Assembly (NCBI GenBank): GCA_963814955.1
Contig: CAWFEX010000008.1
Coordinates: 930,001 to 994,000 of the forward strand
DNA: 64,000 nt
Direction: 5' to 3'
Source: DATCJA01 sp963814955
GTDB lineage: Bacteria > Acidobacteriota > Vicinamibacteria > Vicinamibacterales > UBA2999
The translations under genes were made by a program, and so were the position numbers. Of the stretch, positions 25,208 to 35,049 are shown piece after piece (position 1 is the first letter of the stretch; each line of letters opens with the position of its first letter). The notes beneath the pieces were generated by a model. It was given only the letters and a program-made list of their open reading frames with translations, searched no databases and was not told the origin of the DNA.

Positions 25208-28029
25208 ATGCCCGAGTGGAAAGACACGGTAAACCTGCCCCGTACAGGTTTCCCAATGAAAGCCAACCTGCAAACAGCCGAGCCAGAGGCGCTCGCCCGC
25301 TGGAAGGCTATGGATCTGTACGGCCAGATTCGCGCGCGACGGAAGGGCGCACCGAAGTTCGTGCTTCACGACGGGCCGCCATACGCGAACGCCCAGATTC
25401 ACCTTGGGACGGCCCTCAACAAGATTCTCAAGGACATCGTCGTCAAGTCGCGGACGATGGCGGGTTACGACGCGCCGTTCGTGCCGGGGTACGACTGTCA
25501 CGGATTGCCCATCGAGCTGCGCGTCGATCGCGAGCTTGGACCGAAGAAGCGCGAGATGTCGCGCGCCGACCTTCGTCGGGCCTGCCGTGCTTACGCCGAG
25601 CGCTTCATCGGCGTCATGACGCAGGAGTTCGAGCGCCTGATGGTGTTCGGCCAGTGGGATCACCCGTACGTGACGATGGATACCGGTATCAGGCGGACAT
25701 CGCCAGGGCGCTCGGCAAGTTCGTCGAGCGCGGCCTCGTCTACAAAGGAAAGAAACCGGTCCACTGGTGCATCCACTGCCGGACAGCGCTGGCCGAAGCA
25801 GAAGTGGAGTACCAGGATCACTCGTCTCCATCCATCTACGTCGAATTTCAACTGAATCCCGCCGCGGCTGGCGACCTCGCGGCCCGCGTACCGGCGCTGG
25901 CGGAACGAGAGGTCTCGGTTCTCATCTGGACGACGACGCCGTGGACGATTCCATCCAACCTGGCAATCGCCTTCCATCCGGAGTTCGATTACGGGGCGTA
26001 CGAGATCGATGGCCGCGCGGTGATCGTGGCCGAAGCACTCGCCGAGCGAGTGAGTGGCGCGGTCGGCCGCCGATTCGACCGCCCGATCGCACGTATGAAA
26101 GGGACGCAGCTCGAGGGAATCCGTTTCCGTCATCCGCTGTACGAGCGCGACTCCGTGGGGGTATTGGGCGAATACGTGACGCTCGAGCAAGGCACGGGAG
26201 CCGTGCACACCGCTCCGGGTCATGGTGCAGATGACTTCCTGACCGGCGTGAAGTACGGGCTCGACATCTACGCGCCCGTGGGTCCCGGGGGCCATTTCCT
26301 CGAAACTGTGGAGCTGTTCGGTGGGGAGCGAGTGTTCGATGCCAACCCCCATGTCGAACAGGCCCTGTCCACACGCGGCCGGCTGTGGCACAGGGAAACG
26401 CTGGTTCATCAATATCCGCACTGCTGGCGCTGTCATAACCCCGTGATCTTCCTGGCCACGTCGCAGTGGTTCGTGCGCATGGACGGCGAGCCCGTGATCA
26501 CGTGCGAGGATGGACAGCCGCGTGCGTTGCGAGAGGCGGCACGCTACGCAATCGACAATCAGGTGCGGTGGATCCCCGCCTGGGGACGCGACCGGATCTA
26601 CAACATGGTGTCGAACCGCCCGGACTGGTGCATCTCACGCCAGCGGGTATGGGGTGTCCCGATTCCGGCTGTGTCGTGCACCGCATGCGGCAATGCGGTG
26701 ATCACGGCTGAACTCGTCGATCGGTCCGCGGCTGTCTTCGAACAGTACAGCGCCGATGCATGGTACGAACGCCCGATTGAGGAGTTTCTGCCGCCTGGGT
26801 TCGTGTGCCCGTCATGCAAGGGAACGAGCTTCGAACGTGAGACGGACATTCTCGACGTCTGGTTCGACTCCGGGTCCAGTCATGAGGCGGTCCTCCCGCG
26901 GTACGCCGATCTGACGTGGCCCTCAGACATGTATCTCGAGGGCAGCGATCAACACCGCGGCTGGTTTCAGAGCTCACTGCTGGTAGCGCTCGCCACCAGA
27001 GGCCGGCCGCCGTTCCGCGAGGTGCTCACGCACGGCTTCCTCATCGACCTCGAAGGCCGAAAGATGTCGAAGTCACTTGGGAACGCCATCGTCCCGCAGG
27101 AGGTCATCAAGGAGAGCGGCGCCGAAATCATCCGATTGTGGGTCGCGATGACGGAGTTCACGGAGGAGCTCCGAGTCAGCAAGGAGATTCTCACCCGGGT
27201 GGTCGATGTCTATCGCAAGCTGAGGAACACATGCCGGATTCTCGTGGCCAACCTCTACGATTTCGACCCGGCGGCCGATATGGTTCCCTTGGACCGGCTC
27301 GATGTCGTTGATCGTTATGCCCTGGCCCGGTACGCCGAAGCGACGGCCCGGATACGTCGCGCGTACGATGAGTACGACTTCTCGACGGTCGCCCAAACGC
27401 TGAACGCGCTGACCACCGTCCACCTCAGTGCGTTCTACGTGGATGTGACAAAAGACCGCATGTACACGTTCGCGGCCAGGTCGCAGGAACGGCGGTCCAC
27501 ACAGACGGCGATGTATCGCATCTGCGACGGCCTCGCCCGGTTGCTGGCGCCTGTTCTTCCTGTCACCGCTGACGATCTGTGGCGCCACATGCCGGGCGAA
27601 CGATCGGCCTCAGTCCATCTGGAGGATTTTCCCGGCGTCGCCGATGTGCGAAATACTGCGCTCCTCGAGAGCTGGGATCGGCTGCTGGAGGTGCGCGAAA
27701 CGGTGAACGCCGCGCTCGAGCAGAAGCGAAAAGACAAGGTCATTGGAAACTCCCTCGGCGCCCAGGTGACGATTTCGGCGAACGGACCGATCGGCGCTCT
27801 GCTCGAACAGCATCGTGCTTACCTGCCGATGCTGTTCATCGTGTCGAACGTCACTCTCGTGGTCGGGTCGCGTGAAGGCGCTGATGAACTGCGGATCGAA
27901 GTTGAAAAGGCGCCGGGCGTCAAATGCGACCGGTGCTGGCGCTATGTGCCACGTACTCGAACGGAACCGGACTGGGCCGGTCTTTGCGACCGGTGCGTTG
28001 ACGCACTGGCTGAGCCGGTCAATCGTTGA
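25208..28029 (+). CDS. ileS: Isoleucyl-tRNA synthetase, interrupted by an apparent one-base deletion
   Basis: Class I synthetase charging tRNA-Ile. The start MPEWKDTVNLPRTGFPMKAN is typical, with the HIGH-like motif HLGT in ANAQIHLGTALNK. The frame then breaks near 25681: the first frame reads HPYVTMDTG and ends at 25855, while the rest of the enzyme continues in another frame from YQADIARALGKF. Restoring one T (GGATTACC) yields MDYRYQADIARAL, which fits the family exactly. Downstream: editing domain (WTTTPWTIPSN), KMSKS loop and zinc site CDRCW..CDRC at the C-terminus. First gene of ileS-lspA-lgt-rluD-NUDIX. Sequence error is likelier than true loss. Confidence 0.92.
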
Positions 28030-28529
28030 TGGCCGTCGCACGGCTCCAGCTGGAGTTTTGGATTGCGGTCGCCGTCGTCGTCGTCGATCAAGTCGTGAAG
28101 GCCGTGGTGCGATCGACGTTCGAACTGCATGAAAGCCTCGAGGTGATTCCGTCGTTCTTCAATCTCACTCGAGTGCACAACTACGGCGCGGCGTTTGGGC
28201 TCATGAACGCGGTAGAGTTTCCGTTCAAAACCGTGACGCTCTCGGCCGTCGCCGCATTTGCGCTTGGCGCCCTCGCCTGGTATGGGGCAACACTCCCAGC
28301 CGGGCAGCGACTCGCGCGGCTCGGCCTTGCTCTCATTGTGGGTGGAGCGGCCGGGAACCTGATCGACCGCATAGGCTCGGGCTACGTCGTTGATTTCGTC
28401 GATCTCTACTGGCGCGAGTGGCATTTCTGGGCGTTCAATGTCGCGGACGCTGCCATTACCATCGGCGTTTCGCTTATGATTCTCGACCTGTTGCAGATAG
28501 GAAGACATCGTGTATCCAGAACTGTTTAG
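28029..28529 (+). CDS. lspA: Lipoprotein signal peptidase (signal peptidase II)
   Basis: About 166 residues with four transmembrane segments. It cleaves prolipoprotein signal peptides in the inner membrane. Conserved blocks: NYGAAFG, GGAAGNLIDRI and the aspartate-bearing VVDFVD and FNVADAAI, which hold the two catalytic aspartates. The ATG at 28029 overlaps the ileS stop by one base. Followed with a 20-base overlap by lgt, the preceding enzyme of the same pathway. Confidence 0.96.
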   Translation: MAVARLQLEFWIAVAVVVVDQVVKAVVRSTFELHESLEVIPSFFNLTRVHNYGAAFGLMNAVEFPFKTVTLSAVAAFALGALAWYGATLPAGQRLARLGLALIVGGAAGNLIDRIGSGYVVDFVDLYWREWHFWAFNVADAAITIGVSLMILDLLQIGRHRVSRTV

Positions 28530-29322
28530 CGTCGGGCCGGTCACTATTTACTCGTACGGGGTACTGCTCGCTATCTCGTATCTGCTCGGCCTGTGGCTTG
28601 CGATGCGCCGCGCAAAGAAATGGGGGCTGGATGCCAATCGCATCCTCGATCTCGGGATTTACATCATCATCGCGGCCCTGGTCGGCGCGAAGCTCCTTCT
28701 GCTGGTCGTAGATTTCGATCAGTTCAGCCGTTCTACGGCTGACCTGTTGTCACTGGCCCGGTCGGGCGGGGTTTTCTACGGCGGGCTCATTCTGGCTGTC
28801 GTCGTCGGCTTCTGGTACATCTGGAGACATCGATTGCCCTTCTGGACGACGTGCGACGTGTTTGCACCGGGCATCGCCCTCGGACATGTGACCGGCCGTC
28901 TGGGCTGTCTTGCAGCCGGCTGCTGCTACGGACGCCCGGCGGATGTTCCATGGGCGATCACGTTCACAAATCCGCTGGCGGCCGCGAACGTCGGTACGCC
29001 GCTCGGAATTCCGCTTCATCCGACGCAGGTGTATGAAGCCGGCGCCGAGCTCCTGATCCTCGGCCTGCTCCTGGCGACAGAGCGACGGGGCCGTCCTTTC
29101 GCCGGTCGCACGTTCTGGGCGTACATGTTCCTGTACGCGGTTTCCCGCTTCATCGTGGAAATCTATCGCGGCGATCCTCGCGGCGAAGTGCTGGGATTCT
29201 CGACGTCGCAGTTCATTTCACTCGTGCTGGCCCCGCTGAGCCTCATCATGCTCGTGTGGCTGTCGAGACAGTCGCCGGAGCACCCGCGGGAAATGGAGAG
29301 GCGCCCGACGCTCGCGGCTTGA
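28510..29322 (+). CDS. lgt: Prolipoprotein diacylglyceryl transferase
   Basis: 270 residues, seven predicted membrane spans. It transfers diacylglycerol to the lipobox cysteine before LspA acts. Motifs: GGVFYGGL, GHVTGRLGCLAAGCCYGRP and HPTQVYEA are the conserved Lgt signature. The start is GTG at 28510, inside lspA. Several lipoproteins elsewhere in the window (38949, 60543) are expected substrates. Confidence 0.96.
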   Translation: MYPELFSVGPVTIYSYGVLLAISYLLGLWLAMRRAKKWGLDANRILDLGIYIIIAALVGAKLLLLVVDFDQFSRSTADLLSLARSGGVFYGGLILAVVVGFWYIWRHRLPFWTTCDVFAPGIALGHVTGRLGCLAAGCCYGRPADVPWAITFTNPLAAANVGTPLGIPLHPTQVYEAGAELLILGLLLATERRGRPFAGRTFWAYMFLYAVSRFIVEIYRGDPRGEVLGFSTSQFISLVLAPLSLIMLVWLSRQSPEHPREMERRPTLAA

Positions 29323-29334
29323 TGTGGAACATGT

Positions 29335-29387
29335 AAGTCAAAAGTCAAAGGTCAAGGGTCGAAGTCAAGGGTCAAAGGTCAAAGGTA
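29335..29387. repeat. Heptamer array (RGTCAAA) before rluD
   Basis: AAGTCAA, AGGTCAA, GGGTCGA and GGGTCAA units with a seven-base period, lying between lgt and rluD. The rluD open frame can be extended through it, giving a lysine/serine-rich N-terminus (SQKSKVKG) that is almost certainly not translated. Confidence 0.7.
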
Positions 29388-29401
29388 TCTGCGAGAAACT
29401 G

Positions 29402-30358
29402 GTGGACGTGCCCATCGAGCTCACCGTTCCATCTGACTTCGATGGCCACAGGCTCGATCGGTTCCTCGTCGCCGTTCTGGAAAATCACTCCCGATCGCAG
29501 ATTCAAAAGCTGATTGCCGACGGGCACGTCAAGGTCGAACGTCGCGACGCCCGCGCCAACCTGACGATGCATGATGGCGATCGGGTAACGATCGATCTAC
29601 CAGAGATCGCGCAACCCAGTCTGGCCGGCGAATCGATCCCGCTCGAGATCCTTTACCAGGACAGCGACATTGCCGTGTTGAACAAGCCCGCAGGCATGGT
29701 GGTCCATCCTGGCGCCGGCCATGCGTCCGGCACCCTCGTGAACGCTCTGCTGCACCATATTCAGGACCTAAGCGGGATTGGCGGCGAGGCGAGGCCCGGA
29801 ATCGTCCATCGGCTCGATCGCGGGACGTCCGGCGTGATGGTGATTGCCAAGAATGACGCGGCACACCAGGAGCTGGCGCGGCAATTTCACGATCGCGAGG
29901 TCGAAAAGGAATACGTCGCCCTCGTGTGGGGGGTGGTGCAGGCCGGCAAGCGCATCGATGCGGCAATTGGCCGCGACCCCGCCAATCGACAGAAGATGTC
30001 TTCGCGTGCCCGACGATCCCGCCACGCCGTTACCAGGATTACGCGGGCGCGTCACTATCCCGGCGTGACCTTGTGCCAGGTGGCCATCCACACCGGCCGC
30101 ACTCATCAGATCCGCGTGCACCTGAGCGCAATCGGACACCCGATCGTCGGTGATTCGCTCTACGGGGGGTTACACCGGCGCGTACCAGGAGATCTTCGAG
30201 CGGTCCAGCGCCTGGAACGCCCTTTTCTGCACGCGGAACGTCTTGCCTTCACACATCCGCGTGATGGGCACCGGATGGAATTCACAGCCCCGCTGCCCGA
30301 CGACCTGGTCAGTATTCTGCGAGAGCTGCCGGGCTCGAACGAGGAAGAGGCTCGTTGA
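29402..30358 (+). CDS. rluD: Pseudouridine synthase, RluD family
   Basis: About 318 residues from GTG at 29402 (29408 also possible); earlier codons fall in the heptamer array. An N-terminal S4 domain (RLDRFLVAVLENHSRSQIQKLI) precedes the catalytic domain with HRLDRGTSGVMV, whose aspartate is the catalytic residue, and HTGRTHQIRVHL near the C-terminus. RluD-type enzymes modify uridines of 23S rRNA, here probably U1911/1915/1917. Two bases separate its stop from the next gene. Confidence 0.9.
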   Translation: MDVPIELTVPSDFDGHRLDRFLVAVLENHSRSQIQKLIADGHVKVERRDARANLTMHDGDRVTIDLPEIAQPSLAGESIPLEILYQDSDIAVLNKPAGMVVHPGAGHASGTLVNALLHHIQDLSGIGGEARPGIVHRLDRGTSGVMVIAKNDAAHQELARQFHDREVEKEYVALVWGVVQAGKRIDAAIGRDPANRQKMSSRARRSRHAVTRITRARHYPGVTLCQVAIHTGRTHQIRVHLSAIGHPIVGDSLYGGLHRRVPGDLRAVQRLERPFLHAERLAFTHPRDGHRMEFTAPLPDDLVSILRELPGSNEEEAR

Positions 30359-30360
30359 AG

Positions 30361-30907
30361 ATGCCCATGGAACGGCCGATTGTCCCGTCGCGAATCCGAA
30401 AGGTGTTCGACGGGACGGGTGTTCAGCGTCAACGTGGAATCGATCGCCCTGCCGCGTGGTGGTCAGCTGGAAGCCGAAATCGTACGCCACCCGGGTTCCG
30501 TCGTGCTGATCCCGATGACGGACAAAAGCGAGATCATGCTGGTGCGACAGTACCGCCACGCCATCGGCCGGTGGGCGTGGGAACTTCCGGCCGGCAGCCT
30601 CAAGCGCGGGGAGGATCCGGCGTCGGCGGCCGCCCGCGAATGCCACGAGGAAATCGGGTTGATCCCTTCGTCGCTGGAACCCCTGGGCAGTTTTTTTCCG
30701 ACACCGGGGTACTGCGACGAGGAAATGCATTTCTACCGCGCGAGCGGCCTGCGCCCACCTGCCGAAGGCGACCCGGAGGCACATAAGGACGAAGACGAGG
30801 ACATTGAAGCCGCGCCGTTTTCAGTCGCAGCCATCCGTACGATGATCCGGCAGCGCGAGATTGTCGACTTGAAAACGCTGGCGGGGCTGGCGTTGCTACA
30901 AGGTTAA
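30361..30907 (+). CDS. NUDIX hydrolase, ADP-ribose pyrophosphatase type, with an apparent frameshift
   Basis: The Nudix box GSLKRGEDPASAAARECHEE plus IGL is complete, and SVVLIPMTDKSEIMLVRQYRH is typical of ADP-ribose or GDP-mannose pyrophosphatases. The C-terminal frame lacks a normal start. A frame starting with ATG at 30361, two bases after rluD, reads MPMERPIVPSRIRKVFDG and should continue into RVFSVNVESIALP of the other frame. One extra base near 30412-30415 (GGGACGGG) explains this, since family members read VFDGRVFSV. Probably a sequence error; a TTG start at 30380 in the second frame is the alternative. Confidence 0.75.
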
Positions 30908-30950
30908 AGGTGACTTCTACCTTTGACCTTTGACCTTTGACCTTCGACCT
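30900..30950. repeat. Heptamer array (TTTGACC) with hairpin between NUDIX and lon genes
   Basis: AAGGTTAAAGGT (30900-30911) can pair with ACCTTTGACCTT (30919-30930) over 12 positions with one G-U, and further TTTGACC/TTCGACC units follow. It overlaps the NUDIX stop codon and precedes the lon stop. Position suggests a shared terminator of convergent genes. Confidence 0.65.
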
Positions 30951-30955
30951 AGTTA

Positions 30956-33394
30956 TTACTGGACCCTCGGCGGCATTCGCCGATCGCTCGTCCGCTCCCT
31001 CGTGCCTTTCGCATCGGGAAGAAGCGCGAGCAGCAACACTTCGTCGACGCTCTGGACGAGGTGAATCGTCAGCTCCTTTCGCAGATCGGCGGTGAGGTCC
31101 TCATTGATGTTCTTTTCGTTCTGCCGCGGAAGAATGATCTCCCGAATGCCCGCGCGCCTGGCTGCCAGCACCTTTTCCTTGATGCCGCCTACAGGAAGAA
31201 CGCGACCGGAGAGCGTGATTTCACCGGTCATCGCAATGTCTCCACGCACAGGGCGGCGGGTGATTTCCGACGCCAGCGCGGTGGCAATCGTCACACCGGC
31301 CGAGGGTCCGTCCTTGGGGATCGCGCCAGACGGGACGTGAAGGTGAATCTCGGCGTTCTTGAAAAAGTCGGGATCGGCAGCGTACGCCGTTGCGTGGGCG
31401 CGAAACCACGAGAGCGCCGCGCGCGCTGATTCCTTCATCACCTCGCCAAGCTGTCCGGTCAGCGTCAACGAACCGGTGCCCGGCATGCGCGAGGCTTCAA
31501 TGAAGAGCACGTCGCCGCCCGCGGGCGTCCACGCCAAGCCGATCGCAACCCCCGGGTCCTTGGTGCGCTCGTGAATCTCTTCGTCGAGAAACCTCGGCGC
31601 CCCGAGCAGTTCCACAACGATATCGGGCGTCACGGTCAATGGTTCGAGGTTGCCCTCGGCGCGGCGACGTGCGGCCTTCCGGCAGACCGCCGCGATCTCA
31701 CGTTCGAGGTTGCGGACACCGGCTTCGCGGGTGTACCCGCGGATGATCGCGCTGATCGCTGGATCCGTGATGATGAGCTGGTCGGCGGCCAGCCCGTGGT
31801 TCTGCACCTGTTTGGCAACCAGATGCTCGCGCGCAATGGCGAGCTTCTCTTCTTCGGTGTAGCCCGGTATCTCCAGCACTTCCATGCGATCGCGGAGTGC
31901 AGCGGGAATCGGATCGAGCACGTTCGCGGTCGTGATGAACAGTACCTCGGAGAGATCGAAGGGCACGTCGAGGTAGTGATCTCTGAACGTCGAGTTCTGC
32001 TCGGGATCCAGCACCTCCAGCAGCGCCGATGCCGGGTCGCCGCGAAAATCCGCCCCAAGCTTGTCGATTTCGTCGAGGATGAACACCGGGTTCTTGGACT
32101 CGGCACGCCGCAGACCCTGAATGATCTGTCCCGGCAGCGCTCCGATGTACGTGCGCCGGTGTCCGCGGATCTCCGCCTCGTCCCGCATGCCGCCGAGCGA
32201 CACTCTCACGAATTTGCGTGAGAGCGACTGCGCGATGGAACGCGCGAGCGATGTCTTGCCGACGCCAGGCGGACCGGCAAAGCACAGAATGGGACCCTTG
32301 ACCTCCGGATTCAGCTTTCGCACCGCGAGGTACTCGAGGATGCGATCTTTGGCCTTTTCGAGGGCGGTATGGTCGGCGTCGAGGACGTCCTTGGTTCTGC
32401 GGAGGTCGATCACTTCCTCGGTTCGCTTCTGCCATGGCAGCATGACGAGCCAGTCGAGGTAGGTGCGGGACACGGTGTACTCCGCCGCGGCGACCGGCAT
32501 TTTCGCGAGCCGCTCGAGCTCGCGTTGCGCCTCCTTCTTTACCGCTTCCGGCATGCCGGCGGCGTCGATCTTCTGCTGCAGCTCCTCGATTTCCTTGGCC
32601 TGATCGTCGCTCTCGCCGAGCTCCTTCTGAATGGCCTTCATCTGCTCGCGCAGGAAATATTCGCGCTGGTTCTTGCCGACCTCCGACTGCACCTGCGACT
32701 GAATCTTCGATCCGAGCTCGAGAACCTCCAGCTCCTTGATCAGCACGCGATTGAGATTGTCCATGCGGGCGCGGACGTCGAGTGTTTCGAGAACCTCCTG
32801 CTTGACGGAGGTATCGAGAGTGGTGAGGCTCGAGGCGATGAAATCGGCGAGCCGACCCGGGTCGGTGATGTTCGCAGCCAGCGACTGCAGGTCATCGGAC
32901 AGCAACGGCGACAACGACACCACACGCTGAAAGTTCGTCTTGATGTTGCGGAGCAGCGCATCGATTTCGAGCCGGTCCGTCTCGTAGATGGTTTCCGGCA
33001 CGGTGTGGGCGCGCGCGCGCAGGTAGGGCCGGGTCGCAGTCACCTCGTCCAGCGTCAACCGCTCCAGCCCCTGGACGATCAGCCGCAGGCTTCCATCGGG
33101 AAGCTTGAACATCTTGTGAATGTGGCTCGCCGTGCCGACGCCGTACAGATCGCCTTGCTGCGGTTCCTCGACCGACGCATCCCGCTGGGTGAACACGCCA
33201 ATCACCTTCCCGGTCGAGATGGCTTCGTCAATCAGACGGACCGAGCTCTCGCGTGCAACCGCCAGCGGCATGAACGAATTCGGAAAGAGCACCGTGTCCC
33301 TCAGCGGAAGGATCGGGAGCTCATCGGGAATCGTCAGCACTCGATTGGCGCCTGGCAGTTCCTGCAAATCCGGAGTGTCGTCGTGTTCATTCAT
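30956..33394 (-). CDS. lon: ATP-dependent protease Lon
   Basis: 812 residues, the standard size. N-terminal substrate-binding domain (about 25-220) starting LPILPLRDTVLFPNSFMPL, coiled region, AAA+ module with Walker A GPPGVGKTS (374-382) and Walker B VFILDEIDKLG, and a C-terminal serine-lysine protease domain with KDGPSAGVT (Ser about 698) and GGIKEKV (Lys about 739). It degrades misfolded and regulatory proteins in the cytosol. Located downstream of a DksA-like gene on the same strand, from which it is separated by a strong hairpin. Confidence 0.97.
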   Translation of the reverse strand: MNEHDDTPDLQELPGANRVLTIPDELPILPLRDTVLFPNSFMPLAVARESSVRLIDEAISTGKVIGVFTQRDASVEEPQQGDLYGVGTASHIHKMFKLPDGSLRLIVQGLERLTLDEVTATRPYLRARAHTVPETIYETDRLEIDALLRNIKTNFQRVVSLSPLLSDDLQSLAANITDPGRLADFIASSLTTLDTSVKQEVLETLDVRARMDNLNRVLIKELEVLELGSKIQSQVQSEVGKNQREYFLREQMKAIQKELGESDDQAKEIEELQQKIDAAGMPEAVKKEAQRELERLAKMPVAAAEYTVSRTYLDWLVMLPWQKRTEEVIDLRRTKDVLDADHTALEKAKDRILEYLAVRKLNPEVKGPILCFAGPPGVGKTSLARSIAQSLSRKFVRVSLGGMRDEAEIRGHRRTYIGALPGQIIQGLRRAESKNPVFILDEIDKLGADFRGDPASALLEVLDPEQNSTFRDHYLDVPFDLSEVLFITTANVLDPIPAALRDRMEVLEIPGYTEEEKLAIAREHLVAKQVQNHGLAADQLIITDPAISAIIRGYTREAGVRNLEREIAAVCRKAARRRAEGNLEPLTVTPDIVVELLGAPRFLDEEIHERTKDPGVAIGLAWTPAGGDVLFIEASRMPGTGSLTLTGQLGEVMKESARAALSWFRAHATAYAADPDFFKNAEIHLHVPSGAIPKDGPSAGVTIATALASEITRRPVRGDIAMTGEITLSGRVLPVGGIKEKVLAARRAGIREIILPRQNEKNINEDLTADLRKELTIHLVQSVDEVLLLALLPDAKGTRERTSDRRMPPRVQ

Positions 33395-33413
33395 TCATCG
33401 CCCCGAAACAGAA

Positions 33414-33438
33414 AGGGCGGCCTGTCGGGCCGCCCTTG
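33414..33438 (-). terminator. Hairpin between the DksA-like gene and lon
   Basis: AAGGGCGGCC (33414-33423), loop TGTCG, GGCCGCCCTT (33429-33438): a perfect ten-base stem. On the minus strand it is followed by TTTCTGTTTC, a fair T-rich tail, so it should end the DksA-like transcript before lon. Confidence 0.75.
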
Positions 33439-33461
33439 GTCTTCCGTCGAGCCGAAACGGG

Positions 33462-33911
33462 TCAGTTCGACATATCGAAGAAGAGTGTAGCCCCGCCACG
33501 CTTCTGCGCCTGCATGCGTTCCCGCTGTTCCGCCGTTTCCCGCGCCTCTTCGCAATCCTTGCAGCGAACGGCGAACGGCAGGGCCCGCAAACGCGCTTCG
33601 GCGATTTCCTCGCCGCACTCGAAGCAGTTGCCGTAGGTGCCCTCTTCGAGCCGCCGGAGCGCTTCGTTGATCTTGTTGAGCGTCTCCGACTTCATCTGAA
33701 TAAGGGCAAATTCGATGTCTTCCTGAATGTCGACTTCCGAGCTCTCGCCCTGGTCGAAGACTTCGCGATCCTTGCTGCCGTCGGTGCGGACATCGCGAAT
33801 CTTGCCCTGGACCTCGTTCATAAGCTCGCGACGGCGCTCCTCGAGCATCTGTCTCAGCTCGTTATACCGGTTTTTCCTTCCCGGCCCCTTCGCACCCTTC
33901 GTCGTCGCCAT
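33462..33911 (-). CDS. DksA/TraR-type C4 zinc finger protein
   Basis: 149 residues from the ATG at 33911 (MATTKGAKG, with GGAAGGAG upstream); a longer frame has no start signal. A coiled-coil hairpin (about 20-90) leads to a four-cysteine zinc finger C96/C99/C117/C120 (CFECGEE and CKDCEEA). DksA-like proteins insert the coiled coil into the secondary channel of RNA polymerase and act with ppGpp; the Rel enzyme at 36.5 kb makes that signal. The tip DxxDxA motif is not obvious (QGESSEVDIQEDIEFAL instead), so the exact activity is unsure. Confidence 0.88.
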   Translation of the reverse strand: MATTKGAKGPGRKNRYNELRQMLEERRRELMNEVQGKIRDVRTDGSKDREVFDQGESSEVDIQEDIEFALIQMKSETLNKINEALRRLEEGTYGNCFECGEEIAEARLRALPFAVRCKDCEEARETAEQRERMQAQKRGGATLFFDMSN

Positions 33912-34461
33912 GATCCCTGCCGCTCCTTCCCTTTGCGTGCGCCGTATGTGCAATTATGATGCCTTCTACGAGTTCGTCTGTTTGTATTGAAGGGGTTGGC
34001 CCGCCAGCCAGCCATTTACCTCATGTCAAACAGTCGGGATTCAGAAGTAACATCCTATTCTGGTATGAGTTACGGTCTAAGAGCCCGTGGTGTTTCATGT
34101 CCTTCACGCGATTAGACGTCAGAACGGGACGCAGAGTCTTGAAGTGCGGTTGTCCCTCTCCACGGACACCCCGGCTCACGTTTGTGTGGCCAGCCAGCCT
34201 CACACCGTGTGCGCGCGGAACATTGGGTCCGCGCTCGCACCCTCTGATCGACATATGTCGTAATTGTCAGTGAAATAACAATTTAGTCTAATGGGACCGC
34301 GAACAGGGAACACCTGATGGACGCGCTTGAAGACTCCACCAGCCTGCACCGGCGGGCGCCGCAGGCCATGATTGTCCAAAAATCTACAATATGCTCATTT
34401 TCCACCGGTCGTTACTGAGGTTCGTGAGGCAGTGGCATCCCGCCGCCGGCTTCTTCAGCTG
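33912..34461. other. 550-base gap of lower GC without a recognised gene
   Basis: No convincing protein-coding frame. The stretch is visibly richer in A and T than its flanks. On the minus strand it should contain the promoter of the DksA-like gene; CATAAT is seen near 33956, without a good -35. On the plus strand a good promoter occurs at 34264-34292 but no gene follows before the convergent gene at 34462; a 33-codon frame from 34317 is possible but unsupported. Could hold a small RNA. Confidence 0.4.
34264..34292 (+). promoter_or_regulatory. Orphan sigma-70-like promoter
   Basis: TTGTCA (34264-34269), 17 bases, TCTAAT (34287-34292); one mismatch to consensus in each hexamer. It points into a gene-poor stretch and then antisense into the 34462-35049 gene. 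No gene is assigned to it. Confidence 0.45.
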
Positions 34462-35049
34462 TCATTGAACGAACCGGCTGCCGACTGAGGCATTTGGAAC
34501 GATCCCGCGAGTGACGAGCAACTCACCGCTTCGCCGGCTCTTCGTACGAAGCCATCGCTCGTACAGCCTCAGAAGATCTGAATTGCTCGAAAGCGCGCTG
34601 CGCTCGCTGACCTCGCCGAGCACGTCGACGAATGCCGGAAATTTCCCTGAGAGCTCATCGAAGACGTCGCCAAACACCGTGCTGCCGTGGCGCGCGAGCG
34701 ACCCGTAGGCGTGCTCGCCCAGACGAATGTAATAGTCGACGTCCACAAGACTGCGGTTCAAGCTGTCAGAGAAAAACCCCGAAATGAACAGCGACAGATC
34801 CCCTATCTGACGGAGTTCGTCGCGTTGCTTCGATCCCTCGGCGCCGAGCGCCTTCACGAAACGAACGCCGAGAGGCTCGTCACCGCCCGCGCTCGCCGAG
34901 CGATCGAAGTGCATGAAGCCGGTCAGCAGGTTGACCACATAGAACGAGGTGAGTTCGTTGGCAGCGACGCGCTGGCGCTGCATGGCGGAGTCAACGAGCT
35001 CCCGAAAGTATTCGGCCGGCGATTCACTGCGGACAAGTGTTTCGGCCAT
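34462..35049 (-). CDS. Conserved-looking hypothetical protein, 195 residues
   Basis: The ATG at 35049 is preceded by GGAGG, whereas the open frame runs on upstream without signal and collides with the divergent gene. The protein is helical and soluble by composition (EYFRELVDSAMQRQRVAANELTSFYVVNLLTGFM, then DYYIRLGEHAYGSLARH). I recognise no family. Divergent from the zinc-ribbon protein gene with 162 bases between their starts, which may share a regulatory region. Confidence 0.7.
   Translation of the reverse strand: MAETLVRSESPAEYFRELVDSAMQRQRVAANELTSFYVVNLLTGFMHFDRSASAGGDEPLGVRFVKALGAEGSKQRDELRQIGDLSLFISGFFSDSLNRSLVDVDYYIRLGEHAYGSLARHGSTVFGDVFDELSGKFPAFVDVLGEVSERSALSSNSDLLRLYERWLRTKSRRSGELLVTRGIVPNASVGSRFVQ

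Noticed and set aside
24520..25690. Upstream extension of the ileS second frame
   Set aside because: It runs opposite the M16 peptidase and over the true ileS start in another frame; only the part after the indel belongs to ileS.
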